This document shows, piece by piece, positions 25,511 through 35,079 of a DNA stretch of 50,233 nt. Under the pieces are notes generated by a model, which saw only the letters and a list, made by a program, of their open reading frames with translations, ran no database searches and was not told the DNA's origin. A program made the position numbers and the translations under genes. Location of the stretch: assembly GCA_027592025.1 (NCBI GenBank), contig JAQCIQ010000014.1, positions 1 through 50,233 on the forward strand. Reading direction: 5' to 3'. How positions within the stretch are numbered: the first letter of the stretch is position 1; each line of letters starts with the position of its first letter. Source of the stretch: Bacteroidota bacterium (GTDB lineage: Bacteria > Bacteroidota > Bacteroidia > Flavobacteriales > Flavobacteriaceae).

Positions 25511-26092
25511 ATGATAACATTTTTAAAAGGGCGATTGGTTGAAAAAAGCCCCACGCAGGTTGTAGTAGAATGCAATGGCGTGGGCTACCTGCTTCATATT
25601 TCGCTCAATACATTTTCGCAATTACCTGACAACGAATCTTTAATGATCTATACCCATCTGCAGGTGAAGGAAGACTCTCATACTCTTTTTGGCTTTTCGA
25701 CAACCGTAGAACGGGATGTTTTTAGGCTTTTGATTTCGGTAAGTGGTATTGGCGCTAGTATAGCGCGCACCATGTTGTCGTCAATGACACCCTCCCAAAT
25801 AGTTCAGGCCATCAGCCATGAAGATATTGCTTCAATTCAAGCCATAAAAGGTATTGGAGCCAAAACAGTGCAAAGGACCATTATTGAACTGAAAGACAAA
25901 GTAATCGGAATCGAAGATACTGGCCAATCAGGGCATCGAAGTGACAATACTTTTAAAGATGAAGCGTTATCTGCTTTAGAGGTTCTCGGATTTTCAAGAA
26001 AGGCGGCTGGAGCGGCTTTGGAAAGCGTTATGAAAACTGACCCAAATCTGAAAGTAGAGACCTTGATTAAAGAAGCATTGAAAAGACTTTAA
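25511..26092 (+). CDS. ruvA: Holliday junction branch migration protein RuvA
   Basis: A 193-residue protein. Domain I is an OB fold (about 1-63: MITFLKGRLVEKSPTQVVVE, GVGYLLHIS). Domain II has paired helix-hairpin-helix motifs (LISVSGIGASIARTML and IQAIKGIGAKTVQRTIIELK, about 75-135). Domain III, which contacts RuvB, is at about 145-193. It binds the four-way junction as a tetramer and loads RuvB. It is the first gene of a run leading through sprA, gcvH and the VanZ-like gene; sprA begins 23 bases later. The ruvA-sprA-gcvH order recurs in Flavobacteriia. Confidence 0.96.
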   Translation: MITFLKGRLVEKSPTQVVVECNGVGYLLHISLNTFSQLPDNESLMIYTHLQVKEDSHTLFGFSTTVERDVFRLLISVSGIGASIARTMLSSMTPSQIVQAISHEDIASIQAIKGIGAKTVQRTIIELKDKVIGIEDTGQSGHRSDNTFKDEALSALEVLGFSRKAAGAALESVMKTDPNLKVETLIKEALKRL

Positions 26093-26115
26093 GCCACAAG
26101 GAACGAAATTTATTG

Positions 26116-29100
26116 ATGACGAATACCCCAAAAATAGTTTTTCTCTTTTTGCGGTTCAGCCTTGCGCTGGCCGTATTTTTTGGTTATTCCAACACCTATG
26201 CTCAGGACAGTACTGCTGTTGCCCAAGATTCTTTGAAGCCAACAAGTTTGTTCGGAAAATTGTCGTTTGATAACCCACCGAGCATTTCATCTTTATACAC
26301 CTATGACCCAATCACCGATCGCTATATTTATGCTGAAACCGCAGGTGAAATTAGATTAAACGTTCCTGTAATTCTTACCCCTGAAGAATACGAGGCCTTA
26401 GTCCTCAAAGAAGCTTCAAAAAACTATTATCAAGATAAAATAGATGCCCTTGAAGGATTGAAGTCTGGGTCTTCGGCTCAACAAAGAAATTTGATTCCAG
26501 ACTTGTATGTCAATTCTGGATTTTTTGAAACTTTATTTGGCAGCAATACCATTTCGGTTGCACCTCAGGGATCGGTTGAAATGGATTTGGGTATTTTGTA
26601 TTCCAGACAGGACAATCCTACCTTTTCCCCTCGAAACAGAAGTAATCTCACATTTGATTTTGATCAAAGAATTCAGCTAAGCTTACTTGGAAAAGTAGGC
26701 ACGCGACTTCAAGTCAATGCGAACTATGACACCGAATCAACTTTTGATTTCCAAAATATTTTTAAATTAGAATTCAACCCTTTGGCCAATCCAAGTGAAG
26801 GTGTTCAAAATGTATTCGATAAGGTGTCAGGAGTAAAAGACAAATTGGACAATGTCCAACAGGAGGCTGGCGATCTGTTGAACAAGGGCAAGGGACTGCA
26901 AGGAGATTTTGAGGGACTAAAAAACAAAGCTTCAGGATTCAGTAAAGGCGTTGACGGGAGCGAGGATAGCATCATCCAGAAAATAGAGGTAGGAAATGTA
27001 AGTATGCCTCTAAACAGTTCGTTGATTTCTGGAGCTCAAAGTTTGTTTGGGTTCAGAACCGAATTGAAATTTGGCAAAACCAGAATTCAGGCCGTTTTCT
27101 CCGAACAGAAATCTCAAACAAGATCGGTGACTGCCCAAGGTGGAGGAACCATTGAAAACTTTGATTTCTTTGGCCTCGATTACGAGGACAACAGACATTA
27201 CTTTTTAGCCCAGTACTTTAGAAACCACTACGATCAAGCATTATCCAATTATCCTTATATCAATACTAATGTGCAAATTACCAGACTTGAAGTTTGGGTC
27301 ACCAATCGCACCAATCAAACTCAGAACGTAAGAAATATTTTGGCACTTCAAGACTTGGGAGAATCGGAAGTTTTGGGTTCCTCAGTCAACGTGTTGGCTG
27401 GTCCTGGCGCCTATCCAAGTAATGCCAACAATGGTTTTGATCCAACAAATATCGGTGGTTCAGGTTCCGCTTTATCAGACGCAGTTAGAGATATTTCAAC
27501 CGTACAATCGGGTATTTTGCTCCCAAACATCAATGAAGGTTTGGATTATGGCAAGTTAGAAAATGCGCGTAAACTGAATCAAGGTACCGACTACCAGTAC
27601 AACCAACAGTTGGGTTACATATCACTCAATCAAAGATTACAGAACGATGAGGTTTTGGCAGTAGCCTTTCAATATACGGTTGGAGGAAGAGTTTATAAGG
27701 TTGGTGAATTTGCAAACGATGGAGTAAACGCCACCGACGTTTCTGCGGGAGGAACAAATGGTCAGTTCCAAATTGTCAGTAATAACAATTTGATTTTAAA
27801 AATGCTAAAGAGTACGGTGACCAATGTCAATGAACCTATTTGGGATTTGATGATGAAGAACATTTATTCGACTGGAGCATATCAGTTGTCTCAAGATGAT
27901 TTTAGACTGAACATTTTTTATACCGAAACAGCACCAAGAAATTACATATCTCCAGTTGCTGGCACTTCATTTCCGCAATTTGAAGGAGGGAACACTCCCC
28001 TTGAAGACCTTCCCCTTTTGAGGGTTTTTAATTTTGATCGACTAAACTTCAACAACGACCCTCAGGGCGGTGGAGATGGGTTTTTTGACTATGTGCCCAA
28101 CATCACAGTCATACCTCAAAACGGAAAAATCATCTTTACCAAGGTTGAACCTTTTGGTCGCTATTTGTTTGACATTCTTGACGATGACAACAATCCTACC
28201 GACAACCAAACGGATTATGATACCCCAAGTGCGTACAACCCGAACCAAGCAAAATATGTGTACGACAAGCTCTACAAACAGACGAAAACAGCAGCTTTAG
28301 AAGACAGTGAAAAGAATAAATTTCAGCTCAAAGGACGTTACAAGTCCACAGGCAATTCGGGCATCCCCATTGGTTTCAATGCTCCCAGAGGTTCTGTCAA
28401 AGTGACTGCTGGCGGCAGGGTTTTGGTCGAAGGGGTAGATTACACTGTCAACTATGAAGCAGGAGTGGTTCAGATTTTGGACCCTGCCCTTGAAGCCTCC
28501 AATGTGCCAATTGATGTTAGGGTAGAAAATAACACCCTTTTTGGCCAGCAAACTCGCCGGTTTACAGGAATTAATGTTGAACATCAATTCAACCAGAATT
28601 TTTTGTTGGGTGCAACTTTTTTAAACTTGAACGAAAGACCTTTTACTCAAAAGGCGAATTTGGGAACTGAACCCATCAACAACACTGTTTTGGGACTCAA
28701 TGGTAATTTTGTTTCAGAAGTACCCGTGCTGACCAGACTGGTCAATAAGCTTCCCAATATCGATACTGATGTTGAGTCGAAAATTTCTCTTAGGGGAGAA
28801 TTCGCCTATTTGGCACCCGGATCTCCAAAAGGCACTCAGTTGCAAGGAGAGGCAACATCCTATATCGATGATTTCGAGGGAACTCAAAATGGCATCAGTT
28901 TGTTGTCGCCATTCTCCTGGCAGCTATCCAGTCGGCCAATGAATTTGTTCAACGATACTTCTTTGGACAATGCCGGAGTTCAAAATGGTTACGACAGAGC
29001 TTTCTTGAACTGGTATTCAATCGACCCCATTTTTTATACCAATCAACGACCTGCTGGGATTACCGATGACGACCTCTCGAGCTTGTATACGCGAAGAATA

Positions 29101-32100
29101 TATGTCAACGAAGTTTTCCCCGCATTGGATTTAGTTCAGGGTCAAACTACTGTAATCAATTCCTTAGACTTGACTTACTATCCCACAGAGAGAGGGCCCT
29201 ACAACTTTAGATCAGGCTCCGAAAATGGGGTAGACCCTAATCGGGCATGGGCAGGAATCTCGCGGCAATTGACTACAACTGATTTTGAGCAATCCAACGT
29301 TGAGTACATCGAATTTTGGCTACTGGATCCCTTTCTGGAAGACTCGGCTAACCAAGGCGGAAAACTGACTATAAATTTGGGAAATATTTCTGAGGATGTG
29401 CTAAAGGACGGCAGAAAGCAATTTGAAAACGGACTTCCCGAAGACGGAGACATCTCTGCTTTGCTGGCTCAACCAACCCAATGGGGAACTGTAGTACCTC
29501 AAAATCAATCTTTGGTCTATGCTTTCACCTCTCAAGGAGAAGCGCGTGCCAATCAGGATGTTGGATTAGATGGTTTTGACGATATTGAAGAAATCGCATT
29601 TGTGCAATCGATTGCACCAGGAGCCAATTTTGGTTCCGACCCTGCCAACGACAATTACAGTTATTTTCTCAATACCGAAGGAAACATCTTCGATCGGTAT
29701 AAACGATACAATGGTTTAGATGGAAACTCTCCCGATACTTTTTCGGACACCAACCGAGGATCAACTACTGTCCCAGATGTTGAGGACATCAATCGTGACA
29801 ATACCATGAATACGATTGACAGTTATTTTGAATATGAAATTGACCTCAGCCCAATCGCATTGGCAAATGAGGACAATCCTTTTATTGTTGACAAAAAAGA
29901 AATACCAGTCTCTTTCGAAAACGGGACAAGCGCAAATGCGACTTGGTATCAGTTCAGGATTCCATTGTCAGAGGCAACCAATGCAATAGGTGGTGTTACG
30001 GATTTTAGATCTATTCGTTTTGCAAGGTTGTATTTGACAGAATTTGACCGTCAAACTACCCTCCGTTTTGCTTCATTCGATTTGGTATCTAGTGATTGGC
30101 GTCAATACCGATTGTCTCTTGACAACGAACCCAATAATGACAATGACCCTACTGAATTTTCTATTGGAGTTGTTGGAGTTCAAGAAAATGACGGCAGTTA
30201 TGCTTCTCCTCCTGGTATCTACAGAGAAGAGATCAACAACAACAACACTATTATCCGGCAAAATGAACAATCTCTGGTCTTGAAGGCCTGTGATTTGGAA
30301 TCGGGAGATTCAAGAGCGGTGTTTAAGAATATCAGTATTGATATGCGTCAGTTTAACAAATTGCGCATGTTTTTGCACGCCGAACAAGGCGAAATTGCAG
30401 GTTTGGGTGATGGCGATGCAGTCGGTTTTATACGCATGGGAAATGACGTCACTCAGAACTATTATCAAGTTGAAATTCCATTGCAAGTTTCTTCCCCTAA
30501 CGCAAGTACCCCTGAAGGATTATGGCCAGAAATTAACGAAATCAATTTGCCATTGGATGTTTGGCAACAAATCAAATCAATTGGAATTTCAGAAGGTAGT
30601 TTGAGCAATCTCATTCCCAATTATTACGAAGTTGTAAACGGACAATTGAACGAAACACCAGTCGCCGGGAATGCGCCTTACACTTTGGGGCAGCAAAGAG
30701 TCTCAGTGAAAGGAAACCCTAATTTTGGAGAGGTTAGAACGTTGATGGTGGGCATCAAAAACGGTCGGCCAGACAGCTCGAGCATTTGTCCTGAGGTTTG
30801 GTTTAATGAGCTCCGCATATCAGATATGGACAACGAAGGGGGCTGGGCCGCAATTTTGAGCATGGATTCCAACGTTGCTGATTTCATGAACTTGAGCCTA
30901 ACGGCAAGACATTCTACAGCAGGATTTGGTTCGGTCGAGCAGGGTCCCAATGAAAGAAGCCGAGAGGATGTGAATCAATATGACGTGGTAACCAATATGA
31001 ATTTGGGCCAATTGTTGCCAAAGAAATGGGGCGTTCAATTGCCCTTCAACTATGGACAAAGTGAGGCATTAATTACTCCTAAATACGATCAACAATACAA
31101 AGACCTTGAGCTGGACAACCGATTGAACGCGGCCGAATCCAATCAAGAACGAGAACAAATATTACGTCAATCCGAAGACTATACACGACGTCAAAGTGTC
31201 AATTTTATTGGAGTGAGAAAGCAATTGGGTGCCGAACAAAAACCAAGAATATACAATGTTGAAAATTTAACGCTGAACTATTCGTACAATCTCGCCGAAC
31301 ACAGGGACTTTGAAATAGAGTCGGCAAAGGATCAAAATGTTAGAGTAGGGGCAACCTATAATTTTGCTTTCAATCCATTTGTTTTTGAGCCATTTAAAAA
31401 GAACGACTCAATTTTTACGAATAAGTATTTAAAACTCTTGAAGGATTTTAATTTGAGTCTGTTACCGAGTAACATTACCCTCAGCGCCAATTACAATCGA
31501 CAGTTTTTTAAGCAAAAATTTAGAGACTTTGATCTAGGGGCAGGAAACATTGGCATTGATGAGCTCTACCGACGCAACTATTTCTTCGATCTCGAATACA
31601 GGGTAAACTATAATTTAACCAACGCGCTTCAATTCAATTTCTCTGCTTCAAACAATCGAATTGTGAGAAATTATTTTCTCGACAATAATTTGCTAGGCAG
31701 TCAAGATCCGTCAAAGGATGTATGGGACGGCTTTTTTGATGTGGGCGATCCAAACCGCTATTACCAGCAACTGGGGCTAACTTATACTTTGCCACTCGAC
31801 AAAATTCCTGTTTTAAATTTTATTAGAGCAAGTTATGCCTACAATGGAGATTTTCAATGGCAAAAAGGATCCGACCTATTTGGTAATTTTACTGCTGAGG
31901 ATGGCATTACCTATGATTTGGGAAATGCCATTTCAAACACCAATTCGCACAATTTAAATGCGAATTTGGACATGAAAAAATTCTACAGAAACATTAAACC
32001 CACCAAACGTAGAAAACCTGGAACTGCAAGAACTAGCAGTAAAAAAGGATTTCTATCTCAAGTTTCTGGCATCCTGACGAGCATCGAGCGCATGCAACTC

Positions 32101-33459
32101 AATTACACCGAGACCAATGGAAGTTCACTTCCAGGTTACTTGCAATCCCCAGGCCTTTGGGGAACCATACAGCCAACTTTTGGGTATACGATTGGAAGCC
32201 AAAGAGACATTAGGCAATTGGCGGCTCAAAACGGGTGGCTAACTATCTTTCCCGAGTTTAATCAACAGTACACCACTAATACAACAAGGAATCTTGACTA
32301 TGTTATCAATGTATCTCCATTGACCGATTTGAGAATTGACTTCACAGGTGGACGCACCTATGCCAATAATTCTACGGAAAACTTCAACACCATAGACAGC
32401 AACGGGGACGGCTTGAGTGATAGCTATAATAGATTGATAACTAACAGTTTTGGCAATTTTAATATTTCAACTTCTCTTATTAAAACTGCATTTCAGCAAA
32501 GCGACGGAGAGCGTTCTATGCCTTTTGATCAATTCAGATCAAACAGATTGATCATTGCACGGCGTTTGGCAGCTTCTGCTGGAATAGATTTTAACAATCC
32601 ATTGAATTTCGAGAATGGAGACCTCAACAGTTTCCCGCTTGGGTTTGGTAAAAACAATCAGGCAGTCTTGTTGCCTGCATTTTTGGCGGCTTATTCAGGG
32701 AAAGACGCCAATAAAATTTCTACCTCTCCACTCAGAGACACGCCAATTCCTAACTGGACTTTACGCTACACTGGGTTGATGAAACTCGATTGGTTTAAGA
32801 AAAACTTCAATAGGTTTTCAATGACCCATGGTTATTTGGCTACTTACACTATTAATCAGTTCCAAAGAAATCTGGATTATAATGAGATCGATTTCCTTGA
32901 ACCGTATGACAATCAGCCTCAAGAGGTTTTGGATCAGTCGGGAAATTATAAAAACGAAAATTTGCTTGGAAACGTCAATTTGACAGAGCAGTTTAGTCCT
33001 TTGATTAAAATTGATATGGAATTTAAGAGTTCGCTCAAACTTTTGGCTGAAATCAAGACAGACAGAACAATGATGCTCAGCTTCGACAATAACTTGCTGA
33101 CTGAAATCAAGGGTAAGCAATATACCCTTGGGTTGGGATACCGCATCAAAGACCTCAAGTTCAGGACGAAAGTTGGAGGAGGGCAGTCTCGAACCTTAAA
33201 GAGCGATTTGAATATGAAGGCAGACGTTTCTATAAGGGACAATCTGACTACTATTCGCTATTTGGATTTGGATCAGAGTCAAGTTACTGCGGGTCAAACT
33301 ATTTGGTCGATCAAGTACCAAGCCGACTATGCTTTTAGCAAAAACCTGACTGGAATATTGTATTTTGATTACAATTTTTCGGAATATGCCATTTCAACAG
33401 TATTTCCCCAAACAACTATTCGTTCTGGTATTACTTTAAAATATAACTTTGGCAATTAA
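26116..33459 (+). CDS. sprA: SprA, T9SS outer-membrane translocon (Sov homologue)
   Basis: A 2,447-residue protein from the ATG at 26116. A signal peptide covers about residues 1-30 (ends NTYAQ). The large size, the pattern of beta strands rich in alternating aromatic and polar residues, the repeated LARHSTAGFG/NMNLGQLLPKKWG-type strands in the middle and the C-terminal beta-barrel strand IRSGITLKYNFGN match SprA/Sov. SprA is the 36-strand barrel through which type IX cargo crosses the outer membrane, and in gliding species it is needed to display adhesins such as SprB. An intact gene implies functional type IX secretion here. Other T9SS genes (gldKLMN, sprE, sprT, porV) are not in this window. 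Neighbours gcvH and ruvA are the usual ones and probably only share transcription. Confidence 0.95.
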   Translation: MTNTPKIVFLFLRFSLALAVFFGYSNTYAQDSTAVAQDSLKPTSLFGKLSFDNPPSISSLYTYDPITDRYIYAETAGEIRLNVPVILTPEEYEALVLKEASKNYYQDKIDALEGLKSGSSAQQRNLIPDLYVNSGFFETLFGSNTISVAPQGSVEMDLGILYSRQDNPTFSPRNRSNLTFDFDQRIQLSLLGKVGTRLQVNANYDTESTFDFQNIFKLEFNPLANPSEGVQNVFDKVSGVKDKLDNVQQEAGDLLNKGKGLQGDFEGLKNKASGFSKGVDGSEDSIIQKIEVGNVSMPLNSSLISGAQSLFGFRTELKFGKTRIQAVFSEQKSQTRSVTAQGGGTIENFDFFGLDYEDNRHYFLAQYFRNHYDQALSNYPYINTNVQITRLEVWVTNRTNQTQNVRNILALQDLGESEVLGSSVNVLAGPGAYPSNANNGFDPTNIGGSGSALSDAVRDISTVQSGILLPNINEGLDYGKLENARKLNQGTDYQYNQQLGYISLNQRLQNDEVLAVAFQYTVGGRVYKVGEFANDGVNATDVSAGGTNGQFQIVSNNNLILKMLKSTVTNVNEPIWDLMMKNIYSTGAYQLSQDDFRLNIFYTETAPRNYISPVAGTSFPQFEGGNTPLEDLPLLRVFNFDRLNFNNDPQGGGDGFFDYVPNITVIPQNGKIIFTKVEPFGRYLFDILDDDNNPTDNQTDYDTPSAYNPNQAKYVYDKLYKQTKTAALEDSEKNKFQLKGRYKSTGNSGIPIGFNAPRGSVKVTAGGRVLVEGVDYTVNYEAGVVQILDPALEASNVPIDVRVENNTLFGQQTRRFTGINVEHQFNQNFLLGATFLNLNERPFTQKANLGTEPINNTVLGLNGNFVSEVPVLTRLVNKLPNIDTDVESKISLRGEFAYLAPGSPKGTQLQGEATSYIDDFEGTQNGISLLSPFSWQLSSRPMNLFNDTSLDNAGVQNGYDRAFLNWYSIDPIFYTNQRPAGITDDDLSSLYTRRIYVNEVFPALDLVQGQTTVINSLDLTYYPTERGPYNFRSGSENGVDPNRAWAGISRQLTTTDFEQSNVEYIEFWLLDPFLEDSANQGGKLTINLGNISEDVLKDGRKQFENGLPEDGDISALLAQPTQWGTVVPQNQSLVYAFTSQGEARANQDVGLDGFDDIEEIAFVQSIAPGANFGSDPANDNYSYFLNTEGNIFDRYKRYNGLDGNSPDTFSDTNRGSTTVPDVEDINRDNTMNTIDSYFEYEIDLSPIALANEDNPFIVDKKEIPVSFENGTSANATWYQFRIPLSEATNAIGGVTDFRSIRFARLYLTEFDRQTTLRFASFDLVSSDWRQYRLSLDNEPNNDNDPTEFSIGVVGVQENDGSYASPPGIYREEINNNNTIIRQNEQSLVLKACDLESGDSRAVFKNISIDMRQFNKLRMFLHAEQGEIAGLGDGDAVGFIRMGNDVTQNYYQVEIPLQVSSPNASTPEGLWPEINEINLPLDVWQQIKSIGISEGSLSNLIPNYYEVVNGQLNETPVAGNAPYTLGQQRVSVKGNPNFGEVRTLMVGIKNGRPDSSSICPEVWFNELRISDMDNEGGWAAILSMDSNVADFMNLSLTARHSTAGFGSVEQGPNERSREDVNQYDVVTNMNLGQLLPKKWGVQLPFNYGQSEALITPKYDQQYKDLELDNRLNAAESNQEREQILRQSEDYTRRQSVNFIGVRKQLGAEQKPRIYNVENLTLNYSYNLAEHRDFEIESAKDQNVRVGATYNFAFNPFVFEPFKKNDSIFTNKYLKLLKDFNLSLLPSNITLSANYNRQFFKQKFRDFDLGAGNIGIDELYRRNYFFDLEYRVNYNLTNALQFNFSASNNRIVRNYFLDNNLLGSQDPSKDVWDGFFDVGDPNRYYQQLGLTYTLPLDKIPVLNFIRASYAYNGDFQWQKGSDLFGNFTAEDGITYDLGNAISNTNSHNLNANLDMKKFYRNIKPTKRRKPGTARTSSKKGFLSQVSGILTSIERMQLNYTETNGSSLPGYLQSPGLWGTIQPTFGYTIGSQRDIRQLAAQNGWLTIFPEFNQQYTTNTTRNLDYVINVSPLTDLRIDFTGGRTYANNSTENFNTIDSNGDGLSDSYNRLITNSFGNFNISTSLIKTAFQQSDGERSMPFDQFRSNRLIIARRLAASAGIDFNNPLNFENGDLNSFPLGFGKNNQAVLLPAFLAAYSGKDANKISTSPLRDTPIPNWTLRYTGLMKLDWFKKNFNRFSMTHGYLATYTINQFQRNLDYNEIDFLEPYDNQPQEVLDQSGNYKNENLLGNVNLTEQFSPLIKIDMEFKSSLKLLAEIKTDRTMMLSFDNNLLTEIKGKQYTLGLGYRIKDLKFRTKVGGGQSRTLKSDLNMKADVSIRDNLTTIRYLDLDQSQVTAGQTIWSIKYQADYAFSKNLTGILYFDYNFSEYAISTVFPQTTIRSGITLKYNFGN

Positions 33460-33479
33460 TTCAATCTAATTTTTATAAC

Positions 33480-33860
33480 ATGGAAATTCCAAACCAGCTC
33501 AGATACACTAAAGACCATGAATGGGTCAAAATTGATGGCGACATAGTCGTTGTTGGAATTACAGATTTCGCTCAAGGAGAATTGGGAGATATCGTGTATG
33601 TCGAAGTAGAAACTCTCAACGAAACCTTGGCTGAGGAGGAGGTTTTTGGCACAGTTGAGGCGGTTAAAACAGTTTCTGACTTATTTTTGCCATTAGCTGG
33701 AACGGTTTTAGAATTCAACAAAACCTTAGAGGATGCGCCAGAGACAGTCAATCAAGACCCATACGGAGACGGCTGGATGATCAAGCTAAAACCTAACAAC
33801 ATGTCCGACGTTGAAAACCTTTTGACCGCAGAAGAATACAAGTCACTTGTTGGTGCTTAA
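33480..33860 (+). CDS. gcvH: Glycine cleavage system H protein
   Basis: A 126-residue protein of normal GcvH length. The lipoyl-attachment lysine is K63 in FGTVEAVKTVSDLFLP, inside a biotinyl/lipoyl hammerhead fold. The N-terminus RYTKDHEWV is diagnostic. It shuttles the aminomethyl group between the P, T and L proteins via lipoamide; gcvP and gcvT are not in the window. It begins 20 bases after sprA and its stop overlaps the start of the VanZ-like gene. Confidence 0.97.
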   Translation: MEIPNQLRYTKDHEWVKIDGDIVVVGITDFAQGELGDIVYVEVETLNETLAEEEVFGTVEAVKTVSDLFLPLAGTVLEFNKTLEDAPETVNQDPYGDGWMIKLKPNNMSDVENLLTAEEYKSLVGA

Positions 33861-34212
33861 ATTCAAAGGGAAACGGCTTATTTTTATCGCCGCAGTCTAT
33901 ACTGCGGCTTTGATTTATTTAAGTCTAGCTGATCTGGGAGGACACAATCCAATGTCATTTCCTTATGCTGACAAGCTAGAACATGCGCTTGCGTATGCTG
34001 GATTTTTTTGGCTTTGGGCCTCCGTGTTTAGATGGATTGGCTTTACTCATTTTATGCTCAAAGCCGCCTTTTGCGCTCTGTGCTTTGGCATAATTCTTGA
34101 GATATGTCAACTGTACTTGACCAACACAAGGTCTTATGATCCACTTGACATGATTGCAAATGCCTGTGGTATTGGAGTATCCTTTCTAGTGATGCGGATG
34201 ACCACCAAATAA
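33847..34212 (+). CDS. VanZ-like small membrane protein, non-ATG start overlapping gcvH
   Basis: About 120 residues with four hydrophobic helices (about 12-28, 47-63, 70-88 and 99-116). The helix-loop pattern with ADKLEHALAYAGFFWLW and TRSYDPLDMIANACGIGVSF is typical of VanZ-like proteins. Function is unknown for chromosomal versions; those in glycopeptide resistance clusters affect teicoplanin tolerance. Possible starts are TTG at 33847 or 33850 or GTG at 33853, all overlapping the end of gcvH, which suggests translational coupling. No ATG fits until after the first helix. A VanZ-like gene at this position beside gcvH is common in Flavobacteriia. Confidence 0.8.
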   Translation: MLVLKFKGKRLIFIAAVYTAALIYLSLADLGGHNPMSFPYADKLEHALAYAGFFWLWASVFRWIGFTHFMLKAAFCALCFGIILEICQLYLTNTRSYDPLDMIANACGIGVSFLVMRMTTK

Positions 34213-34265
34213 ATGACCAGATTTTGGGACAGGTACTCAAGCCGTCAAACCCAAAACTCTGAATC

Positions 34266-34978
34266 ATGTTACCTAAAAAAACCCAAGAATTGATGTTCGA
34301 CGAAACAGCAGCTTGTTTTTCGCTGTTGGTTTAGTCGTGATGCTCACTATGGTCAATTACGCCATGAATTACAAATCCTATGACAAAGCAGATTTGAATT
34401 TAGGAGTCATAAAAATTGATCCAGCTGCCGAATTGGATATTCCATTGCTCGAACCAATGAATACACCTCCGCCACCTCAAGCCCCAGCAGCAGCTCCAGA
34501 TATTACTATCGTTGAGGATGATAAGCCTGTAATCGAAACTGAAATTCAGGCTACTGATACTGATCAGCATGAAGAGATAAGGGTAGAACAAGTCATTGTT
34601 GAGGAAATTCCTGAGGATGTGCCAGTGGCCTTTGTAGCTATTGAAGATGCGCCAGAATATCCTGGTTGCGACAAAGGATCCAAAGCAGAGCGCAAGGCTT
34701 GTATGAAAGAGAGAATCGGAGAATTGGTTAGAAGAAAATTCAATTCTGATCTGGCAGCTGACTTGGGTTTAACGGGTGTGCACAGGATAGATTTGTTCTT
34801 TACAATCAGCAAAACTGGGGATATTGTCGATGTGAAGGCCAGAGCGCCACACCCCAAACTCGTTGAAGAAGCGATTCGTGTGGCTGGCCTGTTGCCAAAG
34901 ATGAAACCAGGAATGCAGAGAGGAAATCCTGTTAAAGGGACCTTTAATCAACCCATAATTTTCAAAGTTGAAGAGTAG
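34266..34978 (+). CDS. TonB-like energy transducer, frame broken at an A7 run
   Basis: The ATG at 34266 opens MLPKK and reaches a stop at 34332. One base back, the frame reads NPRIDVRRNSSLFFAVGL and continues to 34978. The downstream paralogue (35080) starts MEPKKNLKSDVSRNSSLFFAVGL, so the two halves are one gene, and a single A is missing in the run at 34275-34281 (seven A, eight needed). The rest is intact: an anchor helix (about 17-35), a Pro-rich and acidic spacer, then a TonB-type C-terminal domain of about 100 residues with a Cys pair (PGCDKGSKAERKAC). TonB proteins couple inner-membrane proton force to outer-membrane transporters. The break may be a sequence error, a recent mutation or frameshifting; no decay is seen elsewhere. 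Confidence 0.78.
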
Positions 34979-35026
34979 TTCGAATAACAGATTCAAAACT
35001 TTAACATAAATAGATGATTTAAACAC

Positions 35027-35058
35027 TTGCTTAATAAACAAATTAATAGTTATTTTAG
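35027..35058 (+). promoter_or_regulatory. Possible promoter for the second tonB-like gene and thiL
   Basis: TTG (35027-35029), 21 bases, then TATTTTAG (35051-35058), one position off TAnnTTTG. The predicted start leaves a leader of about 15-20 bases to the ATG at 35080. It lies in the 101-base gap after the first tonB-like gene, which has no obvious terminator. Confidence 0.45.
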
Positions 35059-35079
35059 CACAGTTGAAACTTATGACAC

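Noticed and set aside
26116-33459. Possible fusion or duplication inside the very long sprA
   Set aside because: The length and segment order agree with a normal SprA; internal similarities reflect repeated barrel strands.
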